Positions 6,767 through 13,229 of a DNA stretch of 13,229 nucleotides are shown here, one piece after another. The notes below the pieces were generated by a model. It did no database searches, had not been told where the DNA came from, and worked only from the letters and a program-made list of their open reading frames with translations. Source of the DNA: an uncultured Burkholderiales bacterium (GTDB lineage Bacteria; Pseudomonadota; Gammaproteobacteria; Burkholderiales; Burkholderiaceae_E). The position numbers and the translations under genes are program-made. Location: positions 1-13,229 of the forward strand of contig CAIKZV010000513.1 of NCBI GenBank assembly GCA_903831925.1. The letters run 5' to 3'. The number at the start of each line of letters is the position of its first letter. Position 1 is the first letter of the stretch.

Positions 6767-7717
6767 TCAGGCGCCACGCCCAGTGGCACTTGACGCGCCA
6801 TCAGGCGAGGCCAGCGCGGCGATGACCGCGTTGGCCACCTCGCGGTTGTAGACCAGACCGACATGGCCCATGCCTGCGAAGTCGATCGTCGTGGCTCCCG
6901 GCAGGCTCTGGTCGCCCTGCGGCGCGACGATATTGTCCTGCCAGGTCCGGATGACCGTGAAGCGCTTGAGCCTGTCGGGCGGCTCGTCTGCGGCAAGCTG
7001 CTGCAGCCAATGGCTGTTTCGGCGCATCTGGCCGATATTCGTGCCCCGGGCGAATCGGGCATGAACGGTTCCCCGATGCGGCGAGCCCAGCGTCACGACC
7101 GAAGCGATATCGCTATCACCTTGCCTGCGAAGGTAGGCGCGTGACACCAGCCCGCCCATGCTGTGGCAGACCAGAGCCACCCTGGCCGCACCGGTACGCT
7201 GGCGAAGCTCGGCGACCGCTTTGGCGATCTGGGGCACATAGTCGTCGATCGATGCATGCAGCGGCTCAAGGTTGACCGCCGCGGTGGCATGGCCGGCGGC
7301 GGCCAGTCGTTTTGCCAGCGGCAGCCACATGGCCTGATTGCAGAAGAAGCCATGGATCAGCAGCACCGGGACCTGCTGATGCGCCGCCCCGGCATCGGCC
7401 GAAGCGAGCGGGCGCCGATGCAGCAGCGGTTGGGCAATGCTGAACGTTCTGAACGAGGCGACGGTTTCAAGTATCCATGCGCTCAGCCACAGCCATAAAC
7501 CCCGCAGGAGACCGGCGTGCGGGCGTTGCGCGCGAACGCTCCAGGCCAGTACAAAGTCGAATCCCAGCACGAGCGTATGAATCGACAGCGGCACCAATGC
7601 GCCGACCAGGGCGGCAAGCGGTGTCGGAAGTCGCCCCGACATGGTCAGCCAGGCCGCCACCAGGAGGGCCAGCAGCATCTGTCCGATCAGCATCGATCGC
7701 TGAATTCGCGCGATCAT
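6767..7717 (-). CDS. Membrane-anchored alpha/beta hydrolase (triacylglycerol lipase-like)
   Basis: A 316-aa alpha/beta-hydrolase. The N terminus has two hydrophobic segments (about 8-26 and 30-50 of the chosen protein), suggesting an inner-membrane anchor. The hydrolase domain then begins at PVLLIHGFFCNQAMW, the oxyanion-hole HG motif. The nucleophile elbow reads CHSMGG, with Cys where most lipases have Gly. A likely acid residue is Asp in TWQDNIVAP and the catalytic His is in GMGHVGL. VVTLGSPHRGT is also typical of bacterial lipases. I chose ATG 7715-7717 because AGGAA lies 6 nt upstream. An in-frame ATG at 7780 would add 21 non-hydrophobic residues without a good ribosome site and would overlap the divergent gene's start. 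It converges on the ATPase gene (50 bp gap). A lipid-ester or polyester substrate is inferred only from the family. Confidence 0.88.
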   Translation of the reverse strand: MIARIQRSMLIGQMLLALLVAAWLTMSGRLPTPLAALVGALVPLSIHTLVLGFDFVLAWSVRAQRPHAGLLRGLWLWLSAWILETVASFRTFSIAQPLLHRRPLASADAGAAHQQVPVLLIHGFFCNQAMWLPLAKRLAAAGHATAAVNLEPLHASIDDYVPQIAKAVAELRQRTGAARVALVCHSMGGLVSRAYLRRQGDSDIASVVTLGSPHRGTVHARFARGTNIGQMRRNSHWLQQLAADEPPDRLKRFTVIRTWQDNIVAPQGDQSLPGATTIDFAGMGHVGLVYNREVANAVIAALASPDGASSATGRGA

Positions 7718-7752
7718 GGGCAATTCCTGAGCGAGGCGGCCATCATCGGCCG

Positions 7753-7758
7753 ATTCTA
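7753..7758 (-). promoter_or_regulatory. Possible -10 element for the hydrolase gene
   Basis: On the minus strand TAGAAT matches five of six -10 consensus bases and would start transcription about 28 nt upstream of the ATG at 7717. No good -35 is visible at the right distance. It sits in the 61-bp gap between divergent genes, which must hold both promoters. Confidence 0.3.
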
Positions 7759-7778
7759 GGTGACTTGCGAGCCCGACC

Positions 7779-8522
7779 ATGGATGATGCTGTCCGACTTC
7801 AATTTGCCGCGACCGAGGTCGCCGGTCTGCGGGCGCTGGAGGGTGCCGATGCCGGACTGCGCGAGCGCCGCGACGCATTGCGCCTGTGGCAGGCGAGGCG
7901 TCTGGCGGCCACCCATGCCGACCTGCTGGCGCAGCCCCGCTATGCCGAGGCGACGCGATTTTTTCTCGACGAGCTTTATGGCGCCAAGGATTTCTCGCAG
8001 CGCGATGCCGAACTGGCCAAGGTGATTCCGACCCTTGTGCGTTTTTTGCCGCGATCGGCGCTGGCAACCATTGCCGATGCGATCGAGCTCGATGCGCTGT
8101 CCGAGCGCCTCGACCTGGCGGTGTGCCGTGTCATTGAGGCTGATCCGGCCAACCATGGTCGGCCGATCGATACCGCGCTGTTTGCATTCGCCTATGTGCG
8201 TGCCGGCTCGCGAACCGACCGCGAACGGCAGATCGAACTGGTCGATCACATCGGCAGAACGCTCGATTCGCTGGTGCGCCATCCGATGATCGGCACGCTG
8301 CTCGGGGCCATGAGCCGCCCGGCGAAACTGGCCGGCCTGGGCGCGATGCAGTCTTTTCTGGAAAGTGGTTTTCGCACCTTCGCGGCGATGCGCGGCGCAG
8401 ATGACTTTCTGTCGCCGGTCTGCTCGCGAGAAGCCGAGGTGATGAGGCGGCTCTACGACGGCGACCCTGATCCGTTCAGGCCCTACGGTCAGGCATCGTC
8501 CGGGCGACACCCCGCGAGCTGA
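7779..8522 (+). CDS. FFLEELY motif family protein (function unknown)
   Basis: A 247-aa, mostly helical, soluble protein. Residues ~51-57 read FFLDELYG, a variant of the FFLEELY motif that names a family of uncharacterised proteobacterial proteins. The surrounding ARRLAATHADLLAQPRYAEATR and DLVRFLP-like regions also fit. No enzyme motif, signal peptide or membrane helix is visible. The ATG at 7779 sits in CCATGG, which also provides an antisense ATG. The Shine-Dalgarno is weak (TAGGTG is 16 nt upstream), so the exact start is moderately certain, though MDDAVRLQFAA is a plausible N terminus. The gene is divergent from the hydrolase and ends 251 bp before rpsF. No function is proposed. Confidence 0.85.
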   Translation: MDDAVRLQFAATEVAGLRALEGADAGLRERRDALRLWQARRLAATHADLLAQPRYAEATRFFLDELYGAKDFSQRDAELAKVIPTLVRFLPRSALATIADAIELDALSERLDLAVCRVIEADPANHGRPIDTALFAFAYVRAGSRTDRERQIELVDHIGRTLDSLVRHPMIGTLLGAMSRPAKLAGLGAMQSFLESGFRTFAAMRGADDFLSPVCSREAEVMRRLYDGDPDPFRPYGQASSGRHPAS

Positions 8523-8574
8523 GCGAAAACCGATCGGGCAACGCTGGGGTCCAGGCTTCGCGATGTGGCGCCGC

Positions 8575-8604
8575 TGGACAATCGGGGTGCTTTCCAGTTA
8601 TCCT
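8575..8604 (+). promoter_or_regulatory. Candidate sigma70 promoter for the rpsF-priB-rpsR-rplI operon
   Basis: TGGACA (8575-8580, five of six -35 matches) is followed after 18 bp by TATCCT (8599-8604, four of six -10 matches). A start near 8611 would give a leader of about 160 nt that includes both hairpins described downstream. This is the best promoter-like pair in the 8523-8773 gap. Confidence 0.5.
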
Positions 8605-8665
8605 CAGCGGTTCCTCGCCGCACGGACCTGATCTCGCCATTACTTGGCGGCATCACCCCGACACG

Positions 8666-8680
8666 AGCCGGCGGCCGGCT
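8666..8680 (+). promoter_or_regulatory. GC-rich hairpin in the rpsF leader
   Basis: AGCCGGC-G-GCCGGCT is a perfect 7-bp inverted repeat around one base. As RNA it would form a 6-bp stem with a CGG triloop. It ends one base before the S6:S18-type hairpin, so the two could stack or be part of one regulatory leader. The role is unknown, and a DNA-level operator is also possible. Confidence 0.45.
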
Positions 8681-8681
8681 G

Positions 8682-8725
8682 GATGCAAAAGCGTAATCGT
8701 TGTTTCAAGCGCCCGGTTTTGCATC
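8682..8725 (+). ncRNA. Probable S6:S18-binding leader motif (ribosomal protein autoregulation)
   Basis: The rpsF leader folds into a hairpin. Nine perfect pairs join GATGCAAAA (8682-8690) to TTTTGCATC (8717-8725). A 3'-side bulge CCGG (8713-8716) follows, then a short inner stem GCG(T) (8691-8694) with (G)CGC (8709-8712) and a 14-nt loop. A bulged CCG beside a stem is the hallmark of the rpsF leader motif bound by the S6:S18 complex in many bacteria, mimicking its 16S rRNA site. It lies 48 nt before the rpsF start. Binding here is inferred from structure and position. Confidence 0.7.
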
Positions 8726-8773
8726 AGGTCGACTCAGAGGACATCGCCAATTCAATTCCAAGAAGGGGAATCA

Positions 8774-9157
8774 ATGCGTCATTACGAAGTGGTTTTCATC
8801 GTCCACCCCGATCAGAGCGAGCAGGTTCCTGCCATGATCGAGCGGTACAAGACCCTGATCGAAGGCCAGCAGGGCAAGATGCACCGGATCGAAGACTGGG
8901 GCCGCCTGCAGTTGGCCTATCCGATCCAGAAGGTTGCCAAAGCCCATTACGCGCTCATGAACATCGAATGCGACCAGAAAGTGCTCGGCGAACTTGATCA
9001 TGCGTTTCGCTTCAACGACGCGGTGCTTCGCCATCTGGTGGTCCTGATGCCCAAGGCCGAAACCGGTGCGTCCCCGATGCTGCGCCGGATCCAGAAGGAA
9101 GAGTCGCGCAAGACCGTGGTTGGCGCACCTGAAGGGCAGGCCGGCAACTTCGCTTGA
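8774..9157 (+). CDS. rpsF: 30S ribosomal protein S6
   Basis: A 127-aa protein that starts MRHYEVVFIVHPDQSEQVP and contains IEDWGRLQLAYPIQK and HYALMNIECDQ, the conserved core of bacterial S6. S6 binds with S18 to the central domain of 16S rRNA in the small-subunit platform. The ferredoxin-like domain covers about residues 1-98. The rest is a polar tail (KEESRKTVVGAPEGQAGNFA), as is common in Betaproteobacteria. ATG 8774 has the strong site AAGGGGA 4 nt upstream. The stop TGA overlaps the priB start (TTGA). It is the first gene of the operon and probably under S6:S18 feedback through the leader hairpin. Confidence 0.97.
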   Translation: MRHYEVVFIVHPDQSEQVPAMIERYKTLIEGQQGKMHRIEDWGRLQLAYPIQKVAKAHYALMNIECDQKVLGELDHAFRFNDAVLRHLVVLMPKAETGASPMLRRIQKEESRKTVVGAPEGQAGNFA

Positions 9158-9492
9158 ACCGGGTTCGTCTGATTGCGTCGCTGATCGAGCGCGAAGCCAT
9201 CCGATATACCCCTGCAGGCATTCCGATCGTTGCGCTGAAACTGGCGCATCAATCGGTCCAGGCCGAAGCCGGGGTTGATCGTAGCGTCGAATTCGAGATG
9301 TCGGCTTTTGCGGCCGACCGCATCGCACTCCGGATCGATCGTGTGCCACTCGGCTCCTCGCTTCGCATTGACGGCTTTCTGGCCGCACGGCGACGAAACA
9401 CCAAGGCACTCGTGCTGCATCTGACCGAATTTGAATTGAACATTTCCGCCGACCAACCGATGTTGACCGGCAACACTGAAAAGGATTGTTGA
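9154..9492 (+). CDS. priB: Primosomal replication protein N (PriB)
   Basis: A 112-aa single-domain OB-fold protein related to SSB. PriB binds single-stranded DNA and PriA during replication restart. Sequence features are NRVRLIASLIEREAIRYTPAGIPI at the N terminus, the VEFEMSAFA strand and the C-terminal TKALVLHLTEFELN strand. Its place between rpsF and rpsR is the classic PriB locus of Beta- and Gammaproteobacteria and supports the call for this fast-evolving protein. The start is TTG at 9154-9156, overlapping the rpsF stop, so translation is probably coupled; no in-frame ATG is close. The rpsR ribosome site lies inside its last codons. Confidence 0.93.
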   Translation: MNRVRLIASLIEREAIRYTPAGIPIVALKLAHQSVQAEAGVDRSVEFEMSAFAADRIALRIDRVPLGSSLRIDGFLAARRRNTKALVLHLTEFELNISADQPMLTGNTEKDC

Positions 9493-9493
9493 C

Positions 9494-9769
9494 ATGGCAT
9501 TCATGCGCCGAGGCAGCAAAGACAAGAAGCCCAAGCGGCCCGCACAAAGCGCGCTTTTCAAGCGCAAGCGCTTTTGCCGCTTCACCGCCGAAAAGATCGA
9601 GTGGATCGACCACAAAGACATCGATGTGCTCAAGGACTTCATCAACGAGAACGGCAAGATCATGCCGGCTCGTCTGACCGGCACCAAAGCCCGCTATCAG
9701 CGCCAGTTGTCGGTCGCGATCAATCGCGCCCGCTTCCTCGCGCTGCTGCCCTACACCGACAACCACTGA
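9494..9769 (+). CDS. rpsR: 30S ribosomal protein S18
   Basis: A 91-aa basic protein matching bacterial S18: FKRKRFCRFTAEKIEWIDHKD, DVLKDFINENGKIMPARLTGTKARYQRQL and AINRARFLALLPYTD. S18 pairs with S6 on 16S rRNA, so its presence in this operon fits the leader-based feedback. The N-terminal ~28 residues are Lys/Arg-rich and unstructured. ATG 9494 follows the priB stop by 1 bp, with AAGGA about 9 nt upstream inside priB. Confidence 0.97.
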   Translation: MAFMRRGSKDKKPKRPAQSALFKRKRFCRFTAEKIEWIDHKDIDVLKDFINENGKIMPARLTGTKARYQRQLSVAINRARFLALLPYTDNH

Positions 9770-9783
9770 CCTGAGGATCGACC

Positions 9784-10236
9784 ATGCAGATCATCCTGCT
9801 CGAAAAAGTCGTCAACCTCGGCACCCTGGGCGATGTGGTCCGGGTCAAAGACGGTTACGCCCGCAACTTCCTGATCCCCAAAGGCAAGGCGCGCCGCGCC
9901 ACCGAGATTGCGATCAAGGAATTCGAGGCGCGTCGTGCCGATCTCGAGAAAATCCAGGCCGAGAAATTGGCTGAGGCGCAGGCGGTCGGTGCCAAGCTCG
10001 AAGGCATGAGCTTGCCGATCAGCCAGAAGGCGGGCGTCGACGGGCGTCTGTTCGGCTCGGTGACGAATATGGACATCGCCTCCGCGCTCAACAAGCATGG
10101 CTTTGCCGTGGTCGAGAAAGCCATGGTGCGGCTGCCGAATGGTCCGCTGAAGATCATCGGCGATCACGAGGTCAGCGTTGCACTGCACGCCGACGTGGTC
10201 GTGGCGATCAAGGTAGCGGTCAGCCCCGAGGTCTGA
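9784..10236 (+). CDS. rplI: 50S ribosomal protein L9
   Basis: A 150-aa protein of standard L9 length. The N-terminal rRNA-binding domain is MQIILLEKVVNLGTLGDVV, then VKDGYARNFLIPKGKARRAT (about 1-45). A long charged connecting helix spans about 41-75, and the C-terminal domain contains DGRLFGSVTNMDIA and a closing VSVALHADVVVAIKVAV. L9 binds 23S rRNA near the L1 stalk and helps keep the reading frame. The ATG at 9784 is 14 bp after the rpsR stop, with TGAGGA 6 nt upstream. A hairpin with a T-rich tail follows the stop and separates this gene from dnaB. Confidence 0.97.
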   Translation: MQIILLEKVVNLGTLGDVVRVKDGYARNFLIPKGKARRATEIAIKEFEARRADLEKIQAEKLAEAQAVGAKLEGMSLPISQKAGVDGRLFGSVTNMDIASALNKHGFAVVEKAMVRLPNGPLKIIGDHEVSVALHADVVVAIKVAVSPEV

Positions 10237-10259
10237 TCGGCCTTTAGGATGTAAGGGTC

Positions 10260-10291
10260 CCGCCCGACCGGTTCGGGCGGACGCTTCTTTT
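10260..10291 (+). terminator. Rho-independent terminator or attenuator between rplI and dnaB
   Basis: A perfect 8-bp GC-rich stem pairs CCGCCCGA (10260-10267) with TCGGGCGG (10273-10280) around a CCGGT loop. It is followed by CGCTTCTTTT (10282-10291). The T tract is interrupted, so termination may be partial. It lies 24 bp after the rplI stop and 29 bp before dnaB. Confidence 0.7.
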
Positions 10292-10320
10292 GATCGTTCA
10301 TCGGCAGGTACCATCGACCC

Positions 10321-11739
10321 ATGTCAGGTTTGCCGATTCCCAACGCCTCTGGTTCTGTGGCTCCGGCCCAGAGCGCAGACCCCGAAGTTGCCGCCTTGCG
10401 CGTGCCGCCGCATTCGGTCGAGGCCGAACAGTCGGTGCTCGGCGCGGTGCTGCTCGATAACGCCGCCTGGGAAAAAATCGGCGATGTCGTGCGCGAGCCC
10501 GACTTCTATCGCCATGACCACCGCCTGATCTGGCAGCACCTGGCACGTCTGCTCGAGCGCAATCAGCCGGCCGATGTGCTCACGCTTCAGGACGCCCTCA
10601 AATCAACCGGCAAGCTTGAAGAGGCCGGCGGGCTGTCTTACCTCAACGCCCTGGCCAGCGGCACGCCCTCGGCGGCCAACGTCAGGCGTTACGCCGAGAT
10701 CGTGCGCGATCGCGCGATCCTGCGCCGCCTGATCTCGGTCTCCGACGACATCGCCACCACCGCGCTCAATCCGCAGGGGCGCGACACCCGGCAGATTCTC
10801 GATGAAGCCGAATCACGGATGTTCCAGATCTCCGAGGACGGCTCGCGCGGTCGGGTGGGCTTTCAGGATCTGCAGTCGGTGCTCGCTCAGGTGGTCGAGC
10901 GGGTCGACGATCTCTATAACCGCGAAAACCCCAACGACATCACCGGCGTGCCCACCGGCTTTACCGACCTCGATCGCATGACCTCGGGCATGCAGCCCGG
11001 TGACCTCATCATCATCGCGGCGCGCCCTTCGGTCGGCAAGACCGCCTTTGCGCTCAATATGGCCGAGCATGTGGCGATCAGCCAGGGCATGCCGGTGGCG
11101 GTCTTCTCGATGGAGATGGGCGCAACCCAGCTCGCGATGCGTCTGGTCTGCTCGGTTGGCCGGATCGACCAGCAGCGGCTTCGCACCGGACGTCTCACCG
11201 AGGACGACTGGCCGCGTCTGACCAGCGCCATCCAGAAGATGCAGGACGCCAATCTTTTCATCGACGAGACGCCGGCGCTCAATCCGCTCGAGCTGCGGGC
11301 GCGTGCACGACGGCTTTCGCGTCAGTACGGAAAACTCGGGTTGATCATGGTCGACTATCTGCAACTCATGAGCGGCACAGGCTCATCGGGCGAGAATCGC
11401 GCCACCGAGGTGGCCGAGATCTCGCGTTCGCTCAAGGCGCTGGCCAAGGAGCTCAATGTGCCGGTGATCGCGCTGTCGCAGCTGTCGCGCGAAGTCGAAA
11501 AGCGCAACGACAAGAAGCCGATCATGAGCGACCTGCGAGAGTCGGGCGCCATCGAGCAGGATGCCGACGTCATTCTTTTCATTCATCGCGAAGATCGCTA
11601 CGACCCGGATTCGCCCAACAAGGGCATGGCCGAGATCATCATCGGCAAGCAGCGTAACGGCCCGATCGGCTCGGTGACACTGACCTTCCTCGGTCAGTAC
11701 ACCAAGTTCGAGAATTTCGCGCCGGCCAATCCTTACTGA
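10321..11739 (+). CDS. dnaB: Replicative DNA helicase DnaB
   Basis: A 472-aa protein of normal DnaB length, the hexameric 5'-3' helicase at the replication fork. The N-terminal DnaB domain (about 27-130) begins VPPHSVEAEQSVLGAVLLDN. The C-terminal RecA-like domain has Walker A ARPSVGKT (234-241), FSMEMGATQLAMR, Walker B LIMVDYLQLMSG (341-352), ALSQLSREVEKR, SDLRESGAIEQDADVI and FIHRED. No intein is present. The ATG at 10321 gives an N terminus like E. coli DnaB, although the ribosome site is weak (CAGG about 12 nt away). It follows the ribosomal genes after a terminator-like hairpin, so it may have low read-through expression or its own promoter in the 84-bp gap. It converges on the PhoH gene (25 bp). 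Confidence 0.97.
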   Translation: MSGLPIPNASGSVAPAQSADPEVAALRVPPHSVEAEQSVLGAVLLDNAAWEKIGDVVREPDFYRHDHRLIWQHLARLLERNQPADVLTLQDALKSTGKLEEAGGLSYLNALASGTPSAANVRRYAEIVRDRAILRRLISVSDDIATTALNPQGRDTRQILDEAESRMFQISEDGSRGRVGFQDLQSVLAQVVERVDDLYNRENPNDITGVPTGFTDLDRMTSGMQPGDLIIIAARPSVGKTAFALNMAEHVAISQGMPVAVFSMEMGATQLAMRLVCSVGRIDQQRLRTGRLTEDDWPRLTSAIQKMQDANLFIDETPALNPLELRARARRLSRQYGKLGLIMVDYLQLMSGTGSSGENRATEVAEISRSLKALAKELNVPVIALSQLSREVEKRNDKKPIMSDLRESGAIEQDADVILFIHREDRYDPDSPNKGMAEIIIGKQRNGPIGSVTLTFLGQYTKFENFAPANPY

Positions 11740-11764
11740 TTGTTGATCGTTGCCGGCGCAGGCC

Positions 11765-13213
11765 TTACAGCGCGTCGGCCGCGAAGTCGGCCAGGCGTGA
11801 ACGTTCGCCGCGCTGCAGCGTGATATGCCCGGCATGTGCCCAGCCCTTGAAACGGTCGACCACATAGGTCAGGCCTGACGAGCCTTCGGTGAGATAAGGC
11901 GTATCGATCTGCGCGATGTTGCCCAGACAGATCACCTTCGTGCCCGGCCCGGCGCGGGTGACCAGGGTCTTCATCTGCTTGGGCGTGAGGTTCTGCGCTT
12001 CATCGATGATCAGAAACTTGTTGATGAAAGTGCGACCGCGCATGAAGGACATCGATTTGACCTTGATGCGTGAACGAATCAGATCGGTTGCCGCGGCGCG
12101 GCCCCATTCACCGCCCGAGCCGCTGCCCTGATTGAGGACTTCGAGGTTGTCTTCGAGCGCGCCCATCCAGGGCTGCATCTTCTCCTCCTCAGTGCCGGGC
12201 AGGTAGCCGATGTCTTCGCCGACCGGCACGGTGGCCCGCGTCACGATGATCTCGGAATAGCGCTTGTGTTCGAGCGTCTGGGCAAGGCCGGTGGCCAGTG
12301 CGAGCAGGGTCTTGCCGGTGCCCGCCTGACCCAGCAGGGTCACGAAGTCGACCTCGGGGTTCATCAGCAGATTGAGCGCGAAATTCTGTTCGCGATTGCG
12401 CGCGGTCAGTCCCCAGACCGCGTGCTTGGGATGGCCATAGTCGCGCAGGGTCTGCAGCACCGCGGTCTTGCCATTGAGCTCCTTGACCTGAGCCGCCAGC
12501 GGCATGTCGCCGTCGAGATAGACGAACTGATTGAGCATGAAGCTCGCGACCGCCGGCCCGCTGATGCGATAGAAGTTGTAGCCGCCCTGCTGCCACGACT
12601 CCATGCCTTTGCTGTGGCGTTCCCAGAAGTCGGCGGACAAAGCGAGTGTGCCGCCATAGAGCAGGTCGAGATCGTCGATGACCTGATCGTTGTGATAATC
12701 CTCGGCACGCAGGCCGAGCGCACGCGCCTTGATCCGCATGTTGATGTCTTTGGACACCAGCACGACCTGCCGGTCAGCGAATTTGCGCTGCAGGGCTTGA
12801 ACCACGCCGAGAATCTGGTTGTCGGCCTTGCCGGCCGCAAGCGTCTCGGGCAAGGAGGTTTCGAGTGCCTGGGTCTGCAGAAAGAGGCGACCGATGGCAT
12901 CACGACTGCCGAGTTTGTCGAGCGGGATGCCCTGCTCGATGCCCTCGTCGACATCGCCCACCAGTCCGTCGAGTGAGCGGCTCACCTGGCGCGCGTTACG
13001 GGCGACCTCGGACATGCCCTTCTTGTTGTTATCGAGTTCTTCGAGCGTGACGATCGGCAGGAAGATGTCGTGTTCTTCAAAGCGAAACAGGCTCGACGGA
13101 TCGTGCAGCAGCACATTGGTGTCGAGCACGAAGAGCTTGATCGCTTCGGGCGACAGCGCTGCACGGGTCGGCGCCGCGCGGTTGCCTTTGCTTGGGCGAG
13201 GCGTTGGCAACAC
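11765..13213 (-). CDS. PIN domain-PhoH family ATPase (PhoH2/YlaK type)
   Basis: A protein of at least 482 aa. The N-terminal PIN ribonuclease domain (about 26-165) has the acidic residues expected for metal binding: Asp31 in FVLDTNVLLHDP, Glu58-Glu59 in TLEELD, Asp131 in KADNQI and Asp156 in SKDINM. The C-terminal PhoH ATPase domain (about 262-482) has Walker A GQAGTGKT (295-302), TRATVPVGEDIGYLPG, Walker B LIIDEAQN (401-408), GNIAQIDTPY and RGERSRLADFA. Related PIN-PhoH proteins act as RNA helicase/ribonucleases, so RNA turnover is the likely role. GTG at 13211-13213 is the first possible start seen, but the frame stays open to the window edge, so the true start may be further right. It converges on dnaB. 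Confidence 0.93.
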   Translation of the reverse strand: MLPTPRPSKGNRAAPTRAALSPEAIKLFVLDTNVLLHDPSSLFRFEEHDIFLPIVTLEELDNNKKGMSEVARNARQVSRSLDGLVGDVDEGIEQGIPLDKLGSRDAIGRLFLQTQALETSLPETLAAGKADNQILGVVQALQRKFADRQVVLVSKDINMRIKARALGLRAEDYHNDQVIDDLDLLYGGTLALSADFWERHSKGMESWQQGGYNFYRISGPAVASFMLNQFVYLDGDMPLAAQVKELNGKTAVLQTLRDYGHPKHAVWGLTARNREQNFALNLLMNPEVDFVTLLGQAGTGKTLLALATGLAQTLEHKRYSEIIVTRATVPVGEDIGYLPGTEEEKMQPWMGALEDNLEVLNQGSGSGGEWGRAAATDLIRSRIKVKSMSFMRGRTFINKFLIIDEAQNLTPKQMKTLVTRAGPGTKVICLGNIAQIDTPYLTEGSSGLTYVVDRFKGWAHAGHITLQRGERSRLADFAADAL

Positions 13214-13229
13214 CGGCTGCGCGACGACC

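Noticed and set aside
7718..7780. Longer lipase start at 7780
   Set aside because: Adds 21 polar residues before the first membrane helix, has no ribosome site and overlaps the divergent ATG. ATG 7717 has AGGAA in front.
7743..8510. 255-residue open frame on the minus strand
   Set aside because: Antisense to the FFLEELY-family gene and would span the divergent promoter region. No domain seen.
8771..9766. 331-residue open frame on the minus strand across rpsF-priB-rpsR
   Set aside because: It is antisense to three certain genes, including two ribosomal proteins.
11740..11764. Bidirectional terminator between dnaB and the PhoH gene
   Set aside because: Only a 3-bp GCC/GGC pairing is visible, with no T tract.

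Overview
The GC-rich, densely packed window looks like the chromosome of a betaproteobacterium, probably of the Burkholderiales. This is inferred from the rpsF-priB-rpsR-rplI-dnaB order (priB between S6 and S18 is typical of Beta- and Gammaproteobacteria), a PIN-PhoH gene converging on dnaB, and a 'FFLEELY motif' family protein. No mobile element, CRISPR array, tRNA or rRNA was seen. Most gene junctions are overlapping or only a few bases long.

Left region (1-4258): a probable catabolic locus. The 3' part of a D-2-hydroxyacid dehydrogenase gene on the plus strand runs up to a four-gene minus-strand operon. In transcription order the operon is a GntR/FCD repressor, a PhyH/EctD-like Fe(II)/2-oxoglutarate dioxygenase, a Rossmann oxidoreductase with a C-terminal SAF domain, and an SMP-30/gluconolactonase-type lactonase. 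Two of the three junctions are 4-bp stop/start overlaps. A perfect 16-bp palindrome sits just downstream of a good -35/-10 pair in front of the repressor gene, so autorepression relieved by a pathway metabolite is likely. The substrate is unknown. The enzyme set suggests oxidation and lactone hydrolysis of a sugar-acid-like or other polyhydroxylated compound.

Middle region (4371-8522): a divergently transcribed tandem AAA+ ATPase with an unrecognised N-terminal half. Its stop codon lies in a 16-bp tandem repeat. It converges on a membrane-anchored alpha/beta hydrolase (lipase-like). That hydrolase is divergent from a FFLEELY-family protein of unknown function, with about 60 bp between their starts.

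Right region (8523-13229): the conserved ribosomal/replication operon rpsF (S6), priB, rpsR (S18), rplI (L9), then dnaB. The rpsF leader holds a sigma70-like promoter, a GC-rich hairpin and a second hairpin whose 3'-side CCG bulge matches the known S6:S18 autoregulatory leader motif. A terminator-like hairpin lies between rplI and dnaB and may lower dnaB expression relative to the ribosomal genes. A PIN-PhoH ATPase gene on the minus strand converges on dnaB and reaches the right edge, where its true start may lie outside the window.
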